A stretch of DNA of 64,000 nt, taken from positions 1-64,000 of the forward strand of contig NZ_VVIW01000027.1 of the NCBI RefSeq assembly GCF_011682045.1, read 5' to 3'. This document shows, in pieces, positions 1-8,101 of this stretch. This DNA is from Massilia aquatica. GTDB taxonomy: Bacteria > Pseudomonadota > Gammaproteobacteria > Burkholderiales > Burkholderiaceae_D. Within the stretch, counting starts at the first letter, position 1; the number at the start of each line of letters is the position of its first letter. The notes beneath the pieces were generated by a model. That model had not been told where the DNA came from. It made no database searches and saw only the letters and a program-made list of their open reading frames with translations. The position numbers and the translations under genes were made by a program.

Positions 1-24
1 TATGATGGACCGCTCGCCTCAAAA

Positions 25-104
25 CCGTCTTCCCCGCGCAGGCGGGGATCCATAGCACCTATGCTCAAAGGTGCTATGGATCCCCGCCTTCGCGGGGACG
101 ACGG
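25..104. repeat. Paired-hairpin dispersed repeat, copy A
   Basis: Inverted repeat just beyond the 3' end of the thiolase gene. Each outer arm holds its own small hairpin of the form CCCCGCG-N-CGGGG. The inner parts, GGGGATCCATAGCACC and its exact complement, pair across a 10-nt spacer. The outer ends read CCGTC and GACGG. Three related copies occur in this window (3209, 27703, 40072), always between genes. The small hairpins resemble the ATTCCC-N8-GGGAAT design of neisserial dRS3 repeats, which is a resemblance only. Confidence 0.85.
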
Positions 105-138
105 CTCTACGGACGATGGCGAAAGCCACCGTAGTACA

Positions 139-1338
139 TTACATCATCTCAAACGCCATCGCCGTCGCTTCGCCGCCGCCGATGCACAGCGAGGCCACGC
201 CGCGCTTGCCGCCGGTCTTCTTCAGCGCGCCGAGCAGGGTGACGATGATGCGCGCGCCCGAAGCGCCGATCGGGTGGCCCAGCGCGCAGGCGCCGCCGTG
301 GATGTTGACCTTCTCGTGCGGGATGTCGAGTTCGTGCATCGCCGCCATCGGCACCGCGGCAAACGCTTCGTTGATCTCGTACAGATCGACTTCCGACGGC
401 GTCCAGCCGGTCTTGGCGAACAGCTTTTGCAGCGCGCCGATCGGGGCGGTGGTAAACAGGTTCGGTTCCTGGGCAAAGGTGGAGTGGCCGACGATGCGGG
501 CGATCGGGGTCAATCCCAGTTCGCGCGCTTTCGATTCGCGCATCAGCACCAGCGCCGCGGCGCCATCGTTGATCGACGACGACGAGGCGGCGGTGATGGT
601 GCCATCCTTCTTGAAGGCCGGTTTCAGGGCCGGGATTTTTTCCGGCCTGGCCTTGGCCGGGCCTTCATCCTTGTCGATGATGGCGTCGCCGGCGCGCGTG
701 GTCACGGTGACCGGCGCGATTTCCCACTTGAAGTAGCCTTCGTTGTTCGCTTCCTGCGCGCGCTTGACCGAGGCGATCGCAAACGCATCCTGCGCTTCGC
801 GCGTGAACGCGTACTTGGCCACGCATTCTTCGGCAAAGGTGCCCATGGAACGGCCTTCGCCGGTTTTCTCGTTGCGCGAGTAGGCGTCTTCCAGGCCGTC
901 GTACATCATGTGGTCGAGCATCTGTGCGTGGCCGATGCGGTAGCCGCCGCGTGCCTTCGGAATCAGGTACGGCGCATTGGTCATCGACTCCATGCCGCCG
1001 GCGACGACGATGTCGGCGCTGCCCGCGAGCAGGGTGTCATGGGCGAAAATGGCCGCCTGCATGGCCGAGCCGCACATCTTGGACAGGGTGACCGCACCGG
1101 CGGACAGCGGCAAGCCGCCCTTGATGGCCGCCTGGCGCGCCGGGGCCTGGCCCTGGCCGGCCATCAGGCAGTTGCCGAAGTAAACGTGTTCGACCAGCTT
1201 GGCGTCAACGCCGGAACGCTCGACGGCGGCGGCAATCGCCACGGCGCCGAGGTCGCTGGCGGACTTGGAGGAAAAATCGCCCTGGAACGCGCCCATGGGT
1301 GTGCGGGCCGCGCCGACGATAACGACTGGATCATTCAT
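139..1338 (-). CDS. Acetyl-CoA C-acetyltransferase (thiolase)
   Basis: Thiolase of 399 aa, the usual length for the biosynthetic/degradative tetrameric family. It condenses two acetyl-CoA to acetoacetyl-CoA or cleaves the product. The nucleophile is Cys89 in KMCGSAMQA; the NEAFA motif, His355 in [11 protein letters not shown] and the second catalytic Cys385 in CIGGGEA are all present. I chose the ATG at 1338, where homology to the family begins ([14 protein letters not shown]). This start overlaps the end of aceK by 8 bp, so the two are probably translationally coupled. Its neighbours (aceK, isovaleryl-CoA dehydrogenase) suggest a role in acetyl-CoA/leucine catabolism rather than polyhydroxybutyrate synthesis. 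Substrate specificity cannot be read from the sequence. Confidence 0.93.
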   Translation of the reverse strand: MNDPVVIVGAARTPMGAFQGDFSSKSASDLGAVAIAAAVERSGVDAKLVEHVYFGNCLMAGQGQAPARQAAIKGGLPLSAGAVTLSKMCGSAMQAAIFAHDTLLAGSADIVVAGGMESMTNAPYLIPKARGGYRIGHAQMLDHMMYDGLEDAYSRNEKTGEGRSMGTFAEECVAKYAFTREAQDAFAIASVKRAQEANNEGYFKWEIAPVTVTTRAGDAIIDKDEGPAKARPEKIPALKPAFKKDGTITAASSSSINDGAAALVLMRESKARELGLTPIARIVGHSTFAQEPNLFTTAPIGALQKLFAKTGWTPSEVDLYEINEAFAAVPMAAMHELDIPHEKVNIHGGACALGHPIGASGARIIVTLLGALKKTGGKRGVASLCIGGGEATAMAFEMM

Positions 1339-3157
1339 TGTGTAAGTTCTCCAAATAGGACGGGGTATACACCGCCGGATTATCGGCGGCACTCTGGTTG
1401 CAAAAGCGGATTTGCTGCGGATACGGGAACACGTCTTCGATATGGCCGTCCATGATGCGCTGCTTGCGCGACTGCCAGAAGTCCCTGGTCAGCAGGTCCG
1501 CGTGGTGCTTCATGAAATACAGGCGGATTTTCGCGTTACCCAGCAAAAATGCGCCGAACTGCTCGGGAAAAACATCGTGCTTGCCGATCGAATACCACGG
1601 CTCGGCCGACATTTCATCTTCTTCGTTGCGCGGTTCCGGGATATTGCGGAAATTGCAGTCGGTGATATATTCGATTTCGTCGTAATCGTAAAACACCACG
1701 CGGCCGTGGCGCGTCACGCCGAAGTTTTTATACAGCATATCGCCCGGGAAGATATTCGCCGCCACCAGTTCCTTGATGGCGTTGCCGTATTCGAGCACGC
1801 CATGTTCGATCAGGGCATCGTTGCCGGCCACTTCGGCCGTGTTCAGGAAGATATTGAGCGGCACCATGCGCCGTTCGATGTACAGGTGGCGGATGATGAT
1901 GCGGTCGCCTTCGTACTCGACCAGCGAGGGCGCGTGGTGCATCAGCTCGGCGATCAGTTCTTCCGAAAAGCGTTCCAGCGGAAAGGCCACGTTCGAGTAT
2001 TCGAGCGTGTCGGCCATGCGGCCCACCCGGTCGTGGTTCTTGACCAGCAGGTATTTTTCCTTGATCTGGGCGCGCGTGGTTTCTTTCGGCGCCGGGAAGA
2101 AATCCTTGATCACCTTGAACACGTACGGGAACGAGGGCAGCGCGAACACCAGCATCACCAGGCCCTTGATGCCGGGCGCGATTTCGAAGCGGTCGGCGGT
2201 GTGTTTCAGGTGTTGCAGGTAATCGCGGTAGAACAGCGTCTTGCCCTGCTTTTGCAGGCCGAGGATGGTGTAGATCTCGCTGCGCGGCTTGCGTGGCAGC
2301 AGGCTGCGCAGGAACTGCACGTAGGCCGAGGGCACTTCCATGTCCACCAGGAAGTAGGCGCGCGTGAACGAGAACAGGATGGTGATCTGTTCATGGTCGA
2401 ACAGCACCGTGTCGAGGATCAGCTCGTCGTGGCGGTTGTGCAGGATCGGCACGATGAACGGGTATTCGCGGTTGCCGTTGATGCCCTTGCCGACGATGTA
2501 GGCGCCCTTGTTGCGGAAGAACAGGCTCGACAGCACCTGGATCTGGTGGTTGGGTTCGAGTGCCTCGCCGCCGAAGATCAGCTTCAGGCGTGCTTCGACC
2601 AGGGCGATGTCGCGGTCCAGGTTGGCGAACTTGCAGTTGAGCTGGAAATTGGTGACGATGCGCTTGAGCGCGAAGCGCAGGCCGTCCTTGGCCGGGTAGT
2701 ACACGCGGTAGGTCGGCAGCAGTTCCTCGGTTTCGATGTACTCGGTGGAGACTACCGGGCGCACGAAAATGAAATCGTTGTGGAAATAGGTGCGGTGCAG
2801 GATGTTGCAGCAGACCGAGTTGAAGAAGGTTTCGGCCAGCTCGGGCTGCTTGTGGCCGGACAGCATGCCGATGTAATGCAGCTTGAGTTCGCGCCAGACT
2901 TCGTCGGTCAGTTCGCCGTTGTCGTATTCATCTTCGAGGATTTGCACGCATTCCTGCACGCGCTGGTCGTAGAAACCGATGCGCTCGCGCGCCGCCTGCT
3001 GGGCCACGGCCCAGGAACCGGTTTCGAAATGGCGCTTGGCGGTCTGGCTGGTCTGGCGGAACAGGCGGTAGTGCTTGTCGAAACCGTCGAGAATGGTGCG
3101 GGCGATGTCGAAAGCAATCTGCGAAGACAGCAGCTTGGGGAACGCAACTTGTGTCAT
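1331..3157 (-). CDS. aceK: Isocitrate dehydrogenase kinase/phosphatase
   Basis: Bifunctional enzyme of 608 aa that phosphorylates isocitrate dehydrogenase to switch carbon into the glyoxylate shunt and dephosphorylates it to restore the TCA cycle. Full family length. The C-terminal kinase-like half carries the conserved [20 protein letters not shown] segment and the [14 protein letters not shown] motif, typical of the AceK active site. It lies between isovaleryl-CoA dehydrogenase and thiolase on the same strand, separated from the former by hairpin repeat copy B and overlapping the latter by 8 bp. No isocitrate lyase or malate synthase gene is in the window, so here aceK sits with acetyl-CoA-producing genes. 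Confidence 0.96.
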   Translation of the reverse strand: MTQVAFPKLLSSQIAFDIARTILDGFDKHYRLFRQTSQTAKRHFETGSWAVAQQAARERIGFYDQRVQECVQILEDEYDNGELTDEVWRELKLHYIGMLSGHKQPELAETFFNSVCCNILHRTYFHNDFIFVRPVVSTEYIETEELLPTYRVYYPAKDGLRFALKRIVTNFQLNCKFANLDRDIALVEARLKLIFGGEALEPNHQIQVLSSLFFRNKGAYIVGKGINGNREYPFIVPILHNRHDELILDTVLFDHEQITILFSFTRAYFLVDMEVPSAYVQFLRSLLPRKPRSEIYTILGLQKQGKTLFYRDYLQHLKHTADRFEIAPGIKGLVMLVFALPSFPYVFKVIKDFFPAPKETTRAQIKEKYLLVKNHDRVGRMADTLEYSNVAFPLERFSEELIAELMHHAPSLVEYEGDRIIIRHLYIERRMVPLNIFLNTAEVAGNDALIEHGVLEYGNAIKELVAANIFPGDMLYKNFGVTRHGRVVFYDYDEIEYITDCNFRNIPEPRNEEDEMSAEPWYSIGKHDVFPEQFGAFLLGNAKIRLYFMKHHADLLTRDFWQSRKQRIMDGHIEDVFPYPQQIRFCNQSAADNPAVYTPSYLENLHNE

Positions 3158-3208
3158 CTGGCTTCTCGATCAGTCTTGGTGGGAAGACTATTCTATACGC
3201 CGCAAGCT

Positions 3209-3308
3209 CGTCGTTCCCGCGAAGGCGGGAATCCATAGCACTTATGAGCAGCGATACACTGACTATGACCACAGGTGCTATGGGTCCCCGCCTGCGCGGG
3301 GAAGACGG
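3209..3308. repeat. Paired-hairpin dispersed repeat, copy B
   Basis: Second copy, between the aceK start (3157) and the isovaleryl-CoA dehydrogenase stop (3333). Left arm CGTCGTTCCCGCGAAGGCGG and right arm ending GCGGGGAAGACGG, with TCCATAGCAC paired to GTGCTATGGG. The spacer between arms is longer (about 35 nt) than in copy A and unrelated in sequence. The unit occupies most of the gap, so any aceK promoter must lie in the roughly 50 bp to its left, or transcription must read through it. Confidence 0.85.
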
Positions 3309-3332
3309 TTTTGAGGTCGGTGGGGACCGTAA

Positions 3333-4517
3333 TTACTTCGTCTCGGCAAACAACTCCCGCCCAATCAGCATGCGGCGGATTTCGCTGGTGCCTGCGCCGA
3401 TTTCGTAGAGCTTCGCATCGCGCCACAGACGTCCGACCGGATACTCGTTGATATAACCATTGCCGCCCAGGGTCTGGATCGCTTCACCCGCCATCCAGGT
3501 GGCCTTTTCGGCGCTGTACAGAATCGCGCCTGCCGCATCCTTGCGCAGGTTGCGGATCGCTTCCGGCGTCCTGGCGCGGTCACAGGCCTGGCCCACGGCG
3601 TACACATACGCCTTGCACGCCATCATGGTCGAATACATATCGGCCAGTTTACCCTGCATGAGCTGGAATTCGCCGATCGGCTGGCCGAACTGCTTGCGGT
3701 CGTGCACGTACGGCACGACCGCGTCCATGCAGGCGGCCATGATGCCCAGCGGTCCGCCCGACAGCACGGTGCGCTCGAAATCGAGCCCCGACATCAGCAC
3801 ATTGACGCCCTTGCCCAAACCACCGAGCACGTTTTCGGCCGGCACTTCGCAATCCTGGAACACCAGTTCGCCCGTGTGCGAGCCGCGCATGCCCAGCTTG
3901 TCGAGTTTTTGCGCGATCGAGAAACCCTTGTAGCCTTTTTCGATGATGAAGGCGGTCATGCCGCGCGGGCCCGCTTCCAGGTCGTTCTTGGCGTACACCA
4001 CCAGCACATCGGCATCCGGGCCGTTGGTGATCCACATCTTGGTGCCGTTGAGCACCCAGCGGTCGCCCTTGAAATCGGCGCGCAGTTTCATGCTGACCAC
4101 ATCCGATCCCGCATTTGGCTCGGACATGGCCAGTGCGCCGATGTATTCGCCGGAAATGAGCTTCGGCAGGTACTTCTGCTTCTGTTCTTCGCTGCCGTTG
4201 CGCTTGATCTGGTTGACGCACAGATTCGAGTGGGCGCCGTACGACAGGCCGACCGAGGCCGACGCGCGCGAGATTTCTTCCATTGCCACGATGTGCGCCA
4301 GGTAGCCCATCTGGGCGCCGCCGTATTGCTCGTCGACAGTGATGCCCAGCACGCCCAGGTCGCCCATCTTGCGCCACAGATCCATCGGGAACTGGTCGCT
4401 GCGGTCGATTTCCGCCGCGCGGGGAGCAATCTCTACCGCAGCGAATTGTTGGACTGCTTCGCGCAGCGCGGCGATGTCTTCGCCATGGTCAAAGGTCAAG
4501 CCTGGAAGATGCAGCAT
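3333..4517 (-). CDS. liuA: Isovaleryl-CoA dehydrogenase
   Basis: Flavoprotein of 394 aa of the acyl-CoA dehydrogenase family, third step of leucine breakdown (isovaleryl-CoA to 3-methylcrotonyl-CoA, electrons to ETF). The N-terminal helical domain contains [20 protein letters not shown]. The FAD-contacting [11 protein letters not shown] motif lies near residues 130-140. The catalytic Glu sits at about 248 in [12 protein letters not shown], the position expected for isovaleryl-CoA dehydrogenase rather than short/medium-chain enzymes. The ATG has a GAGGA ribosome site 7 nt upstream. A LiuR-type operator overlaps its predicted promoter (4553-4587). The liuBCD genes that normally follow are absent here and may lie left of the window. 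Confidence 0.93.
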   Translation of the reverse strand: MLHLPGLTFDHGEDIAALREAVQQFAAVEIAPRAAEIDRSDQFPMDLWRKMGDLGVLGITVDEQYGGAQMGYLAHIVAMEEISRASASVGLSYGAHSNLCVNQIKRNGSEEQKQKYLPKLISGEYIGALAMSEPNAGSDVVSMKLRADFKGDRWVLNGTKMWITNGPDADVLVVYAKNDLEAGPRGMTAFIIEKGYKGFSIAQKLDKLGMRGSHTGELVFQDCEVPAENVLGGLGKGVNVLMSGLDFERTVLSGGPLGIMAACMDAVVPYVHDRKQFGQPIGEFQLMQGKLADMYSTMMACKAYVYAVGQACDRARTPEAIRNLRKDAAGAILYSAEKATWMAGEAIQTLGGNGYINEYPVGRLWRDAKLYEIGAGTSEIRRMLIGRELFAETK

Positions 4518-4552
4518 TTGTCGTCCTCGCGGGGTCGGAATGGGAAGAGTTC

Positions 4553-4581
4553 ATCATACGCATGTTTGACGTTAACGTAAA
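4553..4581 (-). promoter_or_regulatory. Predicted sigma70 promoter of liuA
   Basis: Read on the minus strand: -35 TTTACG (4581-4576), a 17-bp spacer, and -10 TATGAT (4558-4553). The -35 and most of the spacer lie inside the LiuR operator, the arrangement expected for repression. Inferred from sequence only. Confidence 0.45.
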
Positions 4582-4587
4582 CGTCAA
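4566..4587. promoter_or_regulatory. LiuR-type operator upstream of liuA
   Basis: Contains the palindromic core ACGTTAACGT extended to TTGACGT on one side and ACGTCAA on the other. It matches the kind of GACGT/ACGTAAA palindrome described for LiuR, the MerR-family regulator of leucine/isovalerate genes in proteobacteria. It sits between liuR and liuA, and a second, weaker site lies upstream of liuR itself. Site and context are seen; binding is inferred. Confidence 0.7.
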
Positions 4588-4600
4588 GCAGCGCTGCTAT

Positions 4601-5020
4601 TTATGCATTGGCCGTCTGCTCGGCCAGCATGCGGCGGCATTCTTCTTCATGGGCGGCAATTTCAGCCAGCGCCATGTCGATATCCTCGCGCTGGCGTTCG
4701 AGCGTTTCGCGCTGGTGGGCCAGCACGCCGAGGAAGCGGTTCATCTGCGCCGCCGTATCCTTGGGCGACTCGTACATGTCGACGATGCTCTTGATTTCCG
4801 ACAAGGTCAGGCCGAGGCGCTTGCCGCGCAGGGTCAGCTTGAGATGGGTGCGGTCGCGCGCCGTGTAGACCCGGTTGCGCCCGCCCACGCCTTCGCGGCT
4901 GGGGCGCAGCAGGCCCTGGTCTTCATAAAAACGGATGGCGCGCGCGGTGATGTCGAATTCGCGCGCCAGTTCGGCAATGGTGTAAGTACGGAGGGACATC
5001 AGAGGCTCGGAGCTATTCAT
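4601..5020 (-). CDS. liuR: MerR-family transcriptional regulator, LiuR-like
   Basis: 139 aa. The N-terminal winged helix reads YTIAELAREFDITARAIRFYEDQGLL, followed by the second wing (GGRNRVYTARDRTHLKL) and a C-terminal dimerisation helix of about 45 aa. No metal-binding cysteine pair is present; the single Cys near the end lies in a non-metal context, so a metabolite-type MerR is likely. Position directly upstream of isovaleryl-CoA dehydrogenase plus two palindromic operators identify it as LiuR, regulator of branched-chain degradation. The start could also be the internal Met at 4999; neither has a strong ribosome site. Confidence 0.85.
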   Translation of the reverse strand: MNSSEPLMSLRTYTIAELAREFDITARAIRFYEDQGLLRPSREGVGGRNRVYTARDRTHLKLTLRGKRLGLTLSEIKSIVDMYESPKDTAAQMNRFLGVLAHQRETLERQREDIDMALAEIAAHEEECRRMLAEQTANA

Positions 5021-5075
5021 AGGCGCGGTGGGAAGGGGCCGCGCGCCATCGCCTGGCGTTGGTGCGCAGCTTGCC

Positions 5076-5101
5076 GTTTACGTCAACGTCAACCTATTGT
5101 A
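5076..5101 (-). promoter_or_regulatory. LiuR operator and -10 element upstream of liuR
   Basis: The sequence at 5076-5093 reads GTTTACGTCAACGTCAAC, a degenerate version of the operator at 4566. On the minus strand a -10 hexamer TACAAT (5101-5096) lies immediately upstream, so the operator would cover the transcription start, consistent with autorepression. The -35 region is poor. Confidence 0.5.
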
Positions 5102-5102
5102 G

Positions 5103-5430
5103 CGTGCCTGCCGCTATCCCGGACACGAAAGAATGCCGCACGGGGACGTCGAAAAATTGTGCGGGCGCTGCAGGTCTCGTCCGGGAAGCGCAGCCGGGTG
5201 GCAGCGGCATGACGCCTTCTTGCGCCCCAGCCATGAAAACGGCGTTATCCCGCGCCTGCATCTGATCCAAGACAAACCAGCGGTTCGTGCGCGGGGGTGG
5301 CGCTACGGCGCTGCGCCTACACTGGTTTTCCCGACCAGTGACATCCGATCAAGTGCACCAAGCCGCAAAAAATTGCTGAAGAATTAACATCCGCCAGCGG
5401 TTTTCGTCCTTGCTTTATATGTGTACAATT
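5103..5430. other. Intergenic region without recognised gene
   Basis: About 330 bp between the liuR promoter and the next regulator gene. Open frames here have no start context, no recognisable domain and unlike codon use. I see no RNA gene or terminator. A TACAAT hexamer at 5424-5429 could be the -10 of the downstream HTH gene, but there is no good -35. Confidence 0.4.
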
Positions 5431-5441
5431 CTCACTTGATT

Positions 5442-5460
5442 GTTACATCGAAAATGTAAC
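5442..5460. promoter_or_regulatory. Palindromic operator upstream of HTH gene
   Basis: Perfect inverted repeat GTTACAT-N5-ATGTAAC, 13 bp downstream of a TACAAT hexamer and 40-70 bp upstream of the possible starts of the HTH gene. Placement and symmetry suit an autoregulatory site for a dimeric repressor. The partner protein is inferred from position only. Confidence 0.5.
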
Positions 5461-5526
5461 TTGTCACAATTGGTCTCAACCGTCAAGAGACTGACTTTCA
5501 TGCCATTGCATGAAATAGTGCCACCC

Positions 5527-5934
5527 ATGAATTCATCCAACGAACGCGAAAGCTTTAGTGAGCGCCTCCAGCAGGCCCTGAAGAACGCCCACTACTCACC
5601 CGACAGCCCCACCCGCCTGGCGCGGGAATTTAACATTCGCTTCGATGGACGGCCGATCACGGTGCATGCTGCCCGGAAATGGCTTGTGGGAGAGGCGATT
5701 CCCACCCAGGAGAAGCTGCGCATGATCGCGCAATGGCTGGGCGTACCCGCCGAATGGTTACGCTTTGGGGGCGACGAAAGCGCTGCCGCGAACGGCGAAG
5801 GCGCGGCCGGTTTGTCGCGCTTCGAATCCGCTGATGTGAAATTAATTGCAGATTTACAGCGGCTGGACGAACATCATCGTCAAATAGCACGAGAATTCAT
5901 TCGCATGCTTGTACGCATTAATTACCAAAAGTAG
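5527..5934 (+). CDS. Small HTH (phage-repressor-like) DNA-binding protein
   Basis: 135 aa from the ATG at 5527 (Met codon at 5500 is an alternative; the palindrome at 5442 argues against the still longer frame). Residues about 8-75 resemble a repressor-type helix-turn-helix: FSERLQQALKNAHY, then RLAREFNIRF, VHAARKWLVGEAIP and LRMIAQWLGVPAEWLRFG. A linker rich in Ala/Gly/Glu follows. The C-terminal 35 aa form an amphipathic helix (LQRLDEHHRQIAREFIRMLV), probably for dimerisation. It lacks a peptidase domain, so it is not a LexA/CI-type self-cleaving repressor. It stands alone with no phage genes. Function is transcriptional control of unknown targets, perhaps itself. Confidence 0.75.
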   Translation: MNSSNERESFSERLQQALKNAHYSPDSPTRLAREFNIRFDGRPITVHAARKWLVGEAIPTQEKLRMIAQWLGVPAEWLRFGGDESAAANGEGAAGLSRFESADVKLIADLQRLDEHHRQIAREFIRMLVRINYQK

Positions 5935-6141
5935 CTATTTGGTACATATATTTACCCGATCCGGGTTGATATAAACAGACATATTTCCACCCCAGGCGCC
6001 CCCATATGGGCGGCGCCCTGTCTCTGGACGCTTTCCGCGTCACATCAACGCCGAATCAGCTTGCCGTCCTTTGCGAATTCGACGGGACTTTATGATTTGT
6101 CATGGCGAAGCCATAAAATTCATGCACACTGGTCAGACCGT

Positions 6142-6192
6142 GGTGAAGTTTCACCGGTGCAATGGTTTATATTGTGCCGCACAAAAGCGGCA
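6142..6192. other. Palindrome and hairpin in the 5935-6267 gap
   Basis: Between the HTH gene and the next small gene there are 333 bp with no coding evidence. They hold GGTGAAGTTTCACC (6142-6155, 6-bp arms) and a stem TGCCGC-acaaaa-GCGGCA (6175-6192). No T tract follows, so a terminator is not supported. These could be an operator or an mRNA leader structure for the gene at 6268. Confidence 0.35.
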
Positions 6193-6267
6193 TAGTGGCT
6201 CATAATCACAACAGCAATTGCAGTCTTGTCATCCCGTTACGCACCACGCCGAGGACCCAGCCGTCTT

Positions 6268-6438
6268 ATGAAAAGTAACTACAGCAACACCGCGCAACTC
6301 AAGGACCTGATGACTGTTCCCCCGATGACTGCCGCGCAGCACGCAGAAGTCATGCGCAAGCGCATCGCCCATCGCCGGATGGTCGAGGAAGCGAAGGAAT
6401 TGAAAAAGGCCGACAGCTGGCAGTTCGACAAGCGCTGA
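6268..6438 (+). CDS. Small protein of unknown function
   Basis: 56 aa from the ATG at 6268 (the frame extends upstream to 6226, with less likely codons). Sequence is strongly charged and helical in its second half (QHAEVMRKRIAHRRMVEEAK), ending DSWQFDKR. No membrane segment, no signal peptide, no domain I recognise. Coding is supported by codon use and a sensible start; function is unknown. It is isolated from its neighbours. Confidence 0.5.
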   Translation: MKSNYSNTAQLKDLMTVPPMTAAQHAEVMRKRIAHRRMVEEAKELKKADSWQFDKR

Positions 6439-6575
6439 GCGCGGCCAGCGCGGCAGGGCGGCGCCGGGGAGGCTGGCGCGGTCCTCTGCTTGCCTGCTCG
6501 CTCGCTTGTTTGTTCGTTACAAGATCATTGCCGCGCATAGCGGCATAGCGGGGCGTTGAACACGCCTGCCGCGCC

Positions 6576-7181
6576 TCAGGCGTCCCTGGCGTCCGTTCCC
6601 GCTTTCATGCCGGCCCAGCGCGGCGCCAGCGTGTGCACCACCCCAAACAGGTCCATCACCCGCGCCACCGTATGATCGACCATGTCGTCGATGCTCTCGG
6701 GCTTGTGATAAAAGCTCGGCAGTGGTGGAAAGATCACTCCCCCCATTTCCGTTACCGACGTCATGTTGCGCAGGTGCGCCAGGTTGAACGGGGTTTCGCG
6801 CACCATCAGCACCAGCCGGCGGCGCTCCTTGAGCACCACGTCGGCCGCGCGCGCGATCAGGTTGTCGGACAGGCCCAGGGCCACGGCGGCCAGGGTTTTC
6901 ATCGAACAGGGGGCGATGACCATGCCATCGGACTGGAACGAGCCGCTGGCGATCGAGGCGCCGACATCGCGGTTCTTGTGGACGACATGGGCCAGCGCCT
7001 CGACCTCGCGGCGCTGCATGCCCAGTTCCTGGTGCAGGGTCAGGACGGCCGCATCCGAGACGATCAGATGCGTCTCGATGCCGGGCGTGGCGGCCAGTTG
7101 CTGGACCAGGCGCACGCCATACACGGCGCCGGTGGCGCCGGTGATGGCGACAACCAGGCGCCGCGGGCGCAGATCAGGCAT
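6576..7181 (-). CDS. ubiX: Flavin prenyltransferase UbiX
   Basis: 201 aa, full length for the UbiX/Pad1 family. It makes prenylated FMN from FMN and dimethylallyl phosphate, the cofactor of the UbiD decarboxylase in ubiquinone synthesis. The N-terminal nucleotide-binding motif is [16 protein letters not shown]. The conserved [19 protein letters not shown] segment and the phosphate-contacting LVLMVRETP are present. Its ATG overlaps the end of grxD by 8 bp, so the two are read as one unit. Confidence 0.93.
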   Translation of the reverse strand: MPDLRPRRLVVAITGATGAVYGVRLVQQLAATPGIETHLIVSDAAVLTLHQELGMQRREVEALAHVVHKNRDVGASIASGSFQSDGMVIAPCSMKTLAAVALGLSDNLIARAADVVLKERRRLVLMVRETPFNLAHLRNMTSVTEMGGVIFPPLPSFYHKPESIDDMVDHTVARVMDLFGVVHTLAPRWAGMKAGTDARDA

Positions 7182-7485
7182 CGAGCAGGGCTTTGAGTTC
7201 GCCGGACTCGAACATCTCGTTCATGATGTCGGAGCCGCCGATGAATTCGCCCTTGACGTAGAGCTGGGGAATGGTTGGCCAGTTCGAATAGTCCTTGATA
7301 CCCTGGCGCACCTCAGGATCTTCCAGCACATTGACGGTGGCGATATTCTCGACGCCGCAGGCTTTCAGGATCTGGATGGCGCGGCCCGAAAAGCCGCATT
7401 GCGGGAACTGGGCGGTTCCTTTCATGAACAGCACCACTGGGGTGGCGGTTACGGTGTCTTTGATCCAGGTTTTTACGTCGCTCAT
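7174..7485 (-). CDS. grxD: Monothiol glutaredoxin Grx4
   Basis: 103 aa with the CGFS active site (QFPQCGFSG), the signature of monothiol glutaredoxins that bind and transfer [2Fe-2S] clusters together with BolA-family proteins and glutathione. [20 protein letters not shown], the glutathione-binding region, is intact. The ATG at 7485 is where homology begins; the upstream in-frame extension is Pro/Arg-rich and non-conserved. A possible BolA partner, ibaG, is encoded at 33970. Confidence 0.95.
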   Translation of the reverse strand: MSDVKTWIKDTVTATPVVLFMKGTAQFPQCGFSGRAIQILKACGVENIATVNVLEDPEVRQGIKDYSNWPTIPQLYVKGEFIGGSDIMNEMFESGELKALLDA

Positions 7486-7607
7486 GGCTTGCCTCGGTGG
7501 GAAATAGGTTAGATGCCGCCATTTTATAAGAAAACGGCGGGGGGCGGACGTTTGGGGTCGGGCGGCGCGCGGGAACGACGGGGTAGAAGGTAGGCTGAAA
7601 GGAAGCT

Positions 7608-8072
7608 TTATTCCTCCCCCAGCAGTTTGCCCAGGCAAACCGCCTCCTCACGCCCCACATATTTGCCGTAGTTGGGAATCGTGCGATACCCGTGCCTTTC
7701 ATAGAACGCCACGGCGCGCGTATTGACCTTGCGCGTTTCCAGCCACAGTGCGCGGTAGCCGAACTCCCGCGCCGCCCGTTCCAGGTGCGCCAGCAGGGCC
7801 GCGCCGGCGCTTTTGGTGCCGGGCCGCGCGAACATGCGCTTGATCTCGCCCACGTCGGCGTTTCCCTCCAGCGCACGCAATGCCGCGCAGCCGAGCAGCT
7901 GCCCAGCCTCGCCGCGCGCCACCACGAACAGCGCGCGCGCCGTGCGTGCATCGTCGGCCGCAAACGAGGCCTTGCCGCTGTCGCCGGTGATTGCCGCCAG
8001 CGCCGCCGACAGCTCCTCGATCAGCACGCGCGCGTCAAAGCTGTCCGGATCGCAGGCGGAAATTGCGATCAT
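7608..8072 (-). CDS. GNAT-family N-acetyltransferase
   Basis: 154 aa from the ATG at 8072 (a GTG at 8087 is possible). It has the GNAT core: a central strand [25 protein letters not shown] with the acetyl-CoA-binding turn, then [21 protein letters not shown], the C-terminal motif. The substrate is unknown. It starts about 30 bp after the stop of tex on the same strand, so may be cotranscribed with it. Confidence 0.85.
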   Translation of the reverse strand: MIAISACDPDSFDARVLIEELSAALAAITGDSGKASFAADDARTARALFVVARGEAGQLLGCAALRALEGNADVGEIKRMFARPGTKSAGAALLAHLERAAREFGYRALWLETRKVNTRAVAFYERHGYRTIPNYGKYVGREEAVCLGKLLGEE

Positions 8073-8101
8073 GGACGGCTCATGCACGGCTCATGCACCT
8101 C

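Noticed and set aside
1412-3238. Long plus-strand frame opposite aceK
   Set aside because: aceK on the minus strand has full family motifs; the opposite frame is low-complexity His/Val/Arg text without homology.
5230-5390. Small open frames in the liuR-HTH gap
   Set aside because: No ribosome site, atypical composition and no domain; treated as non-coding.
7515-7540. Possible terminator CCGCC...GGCGG between the acetyltransferase gene and grxD
   Set aside because: The T run is inside the stem and the orientation gives no terminal U tract; too weak to list.
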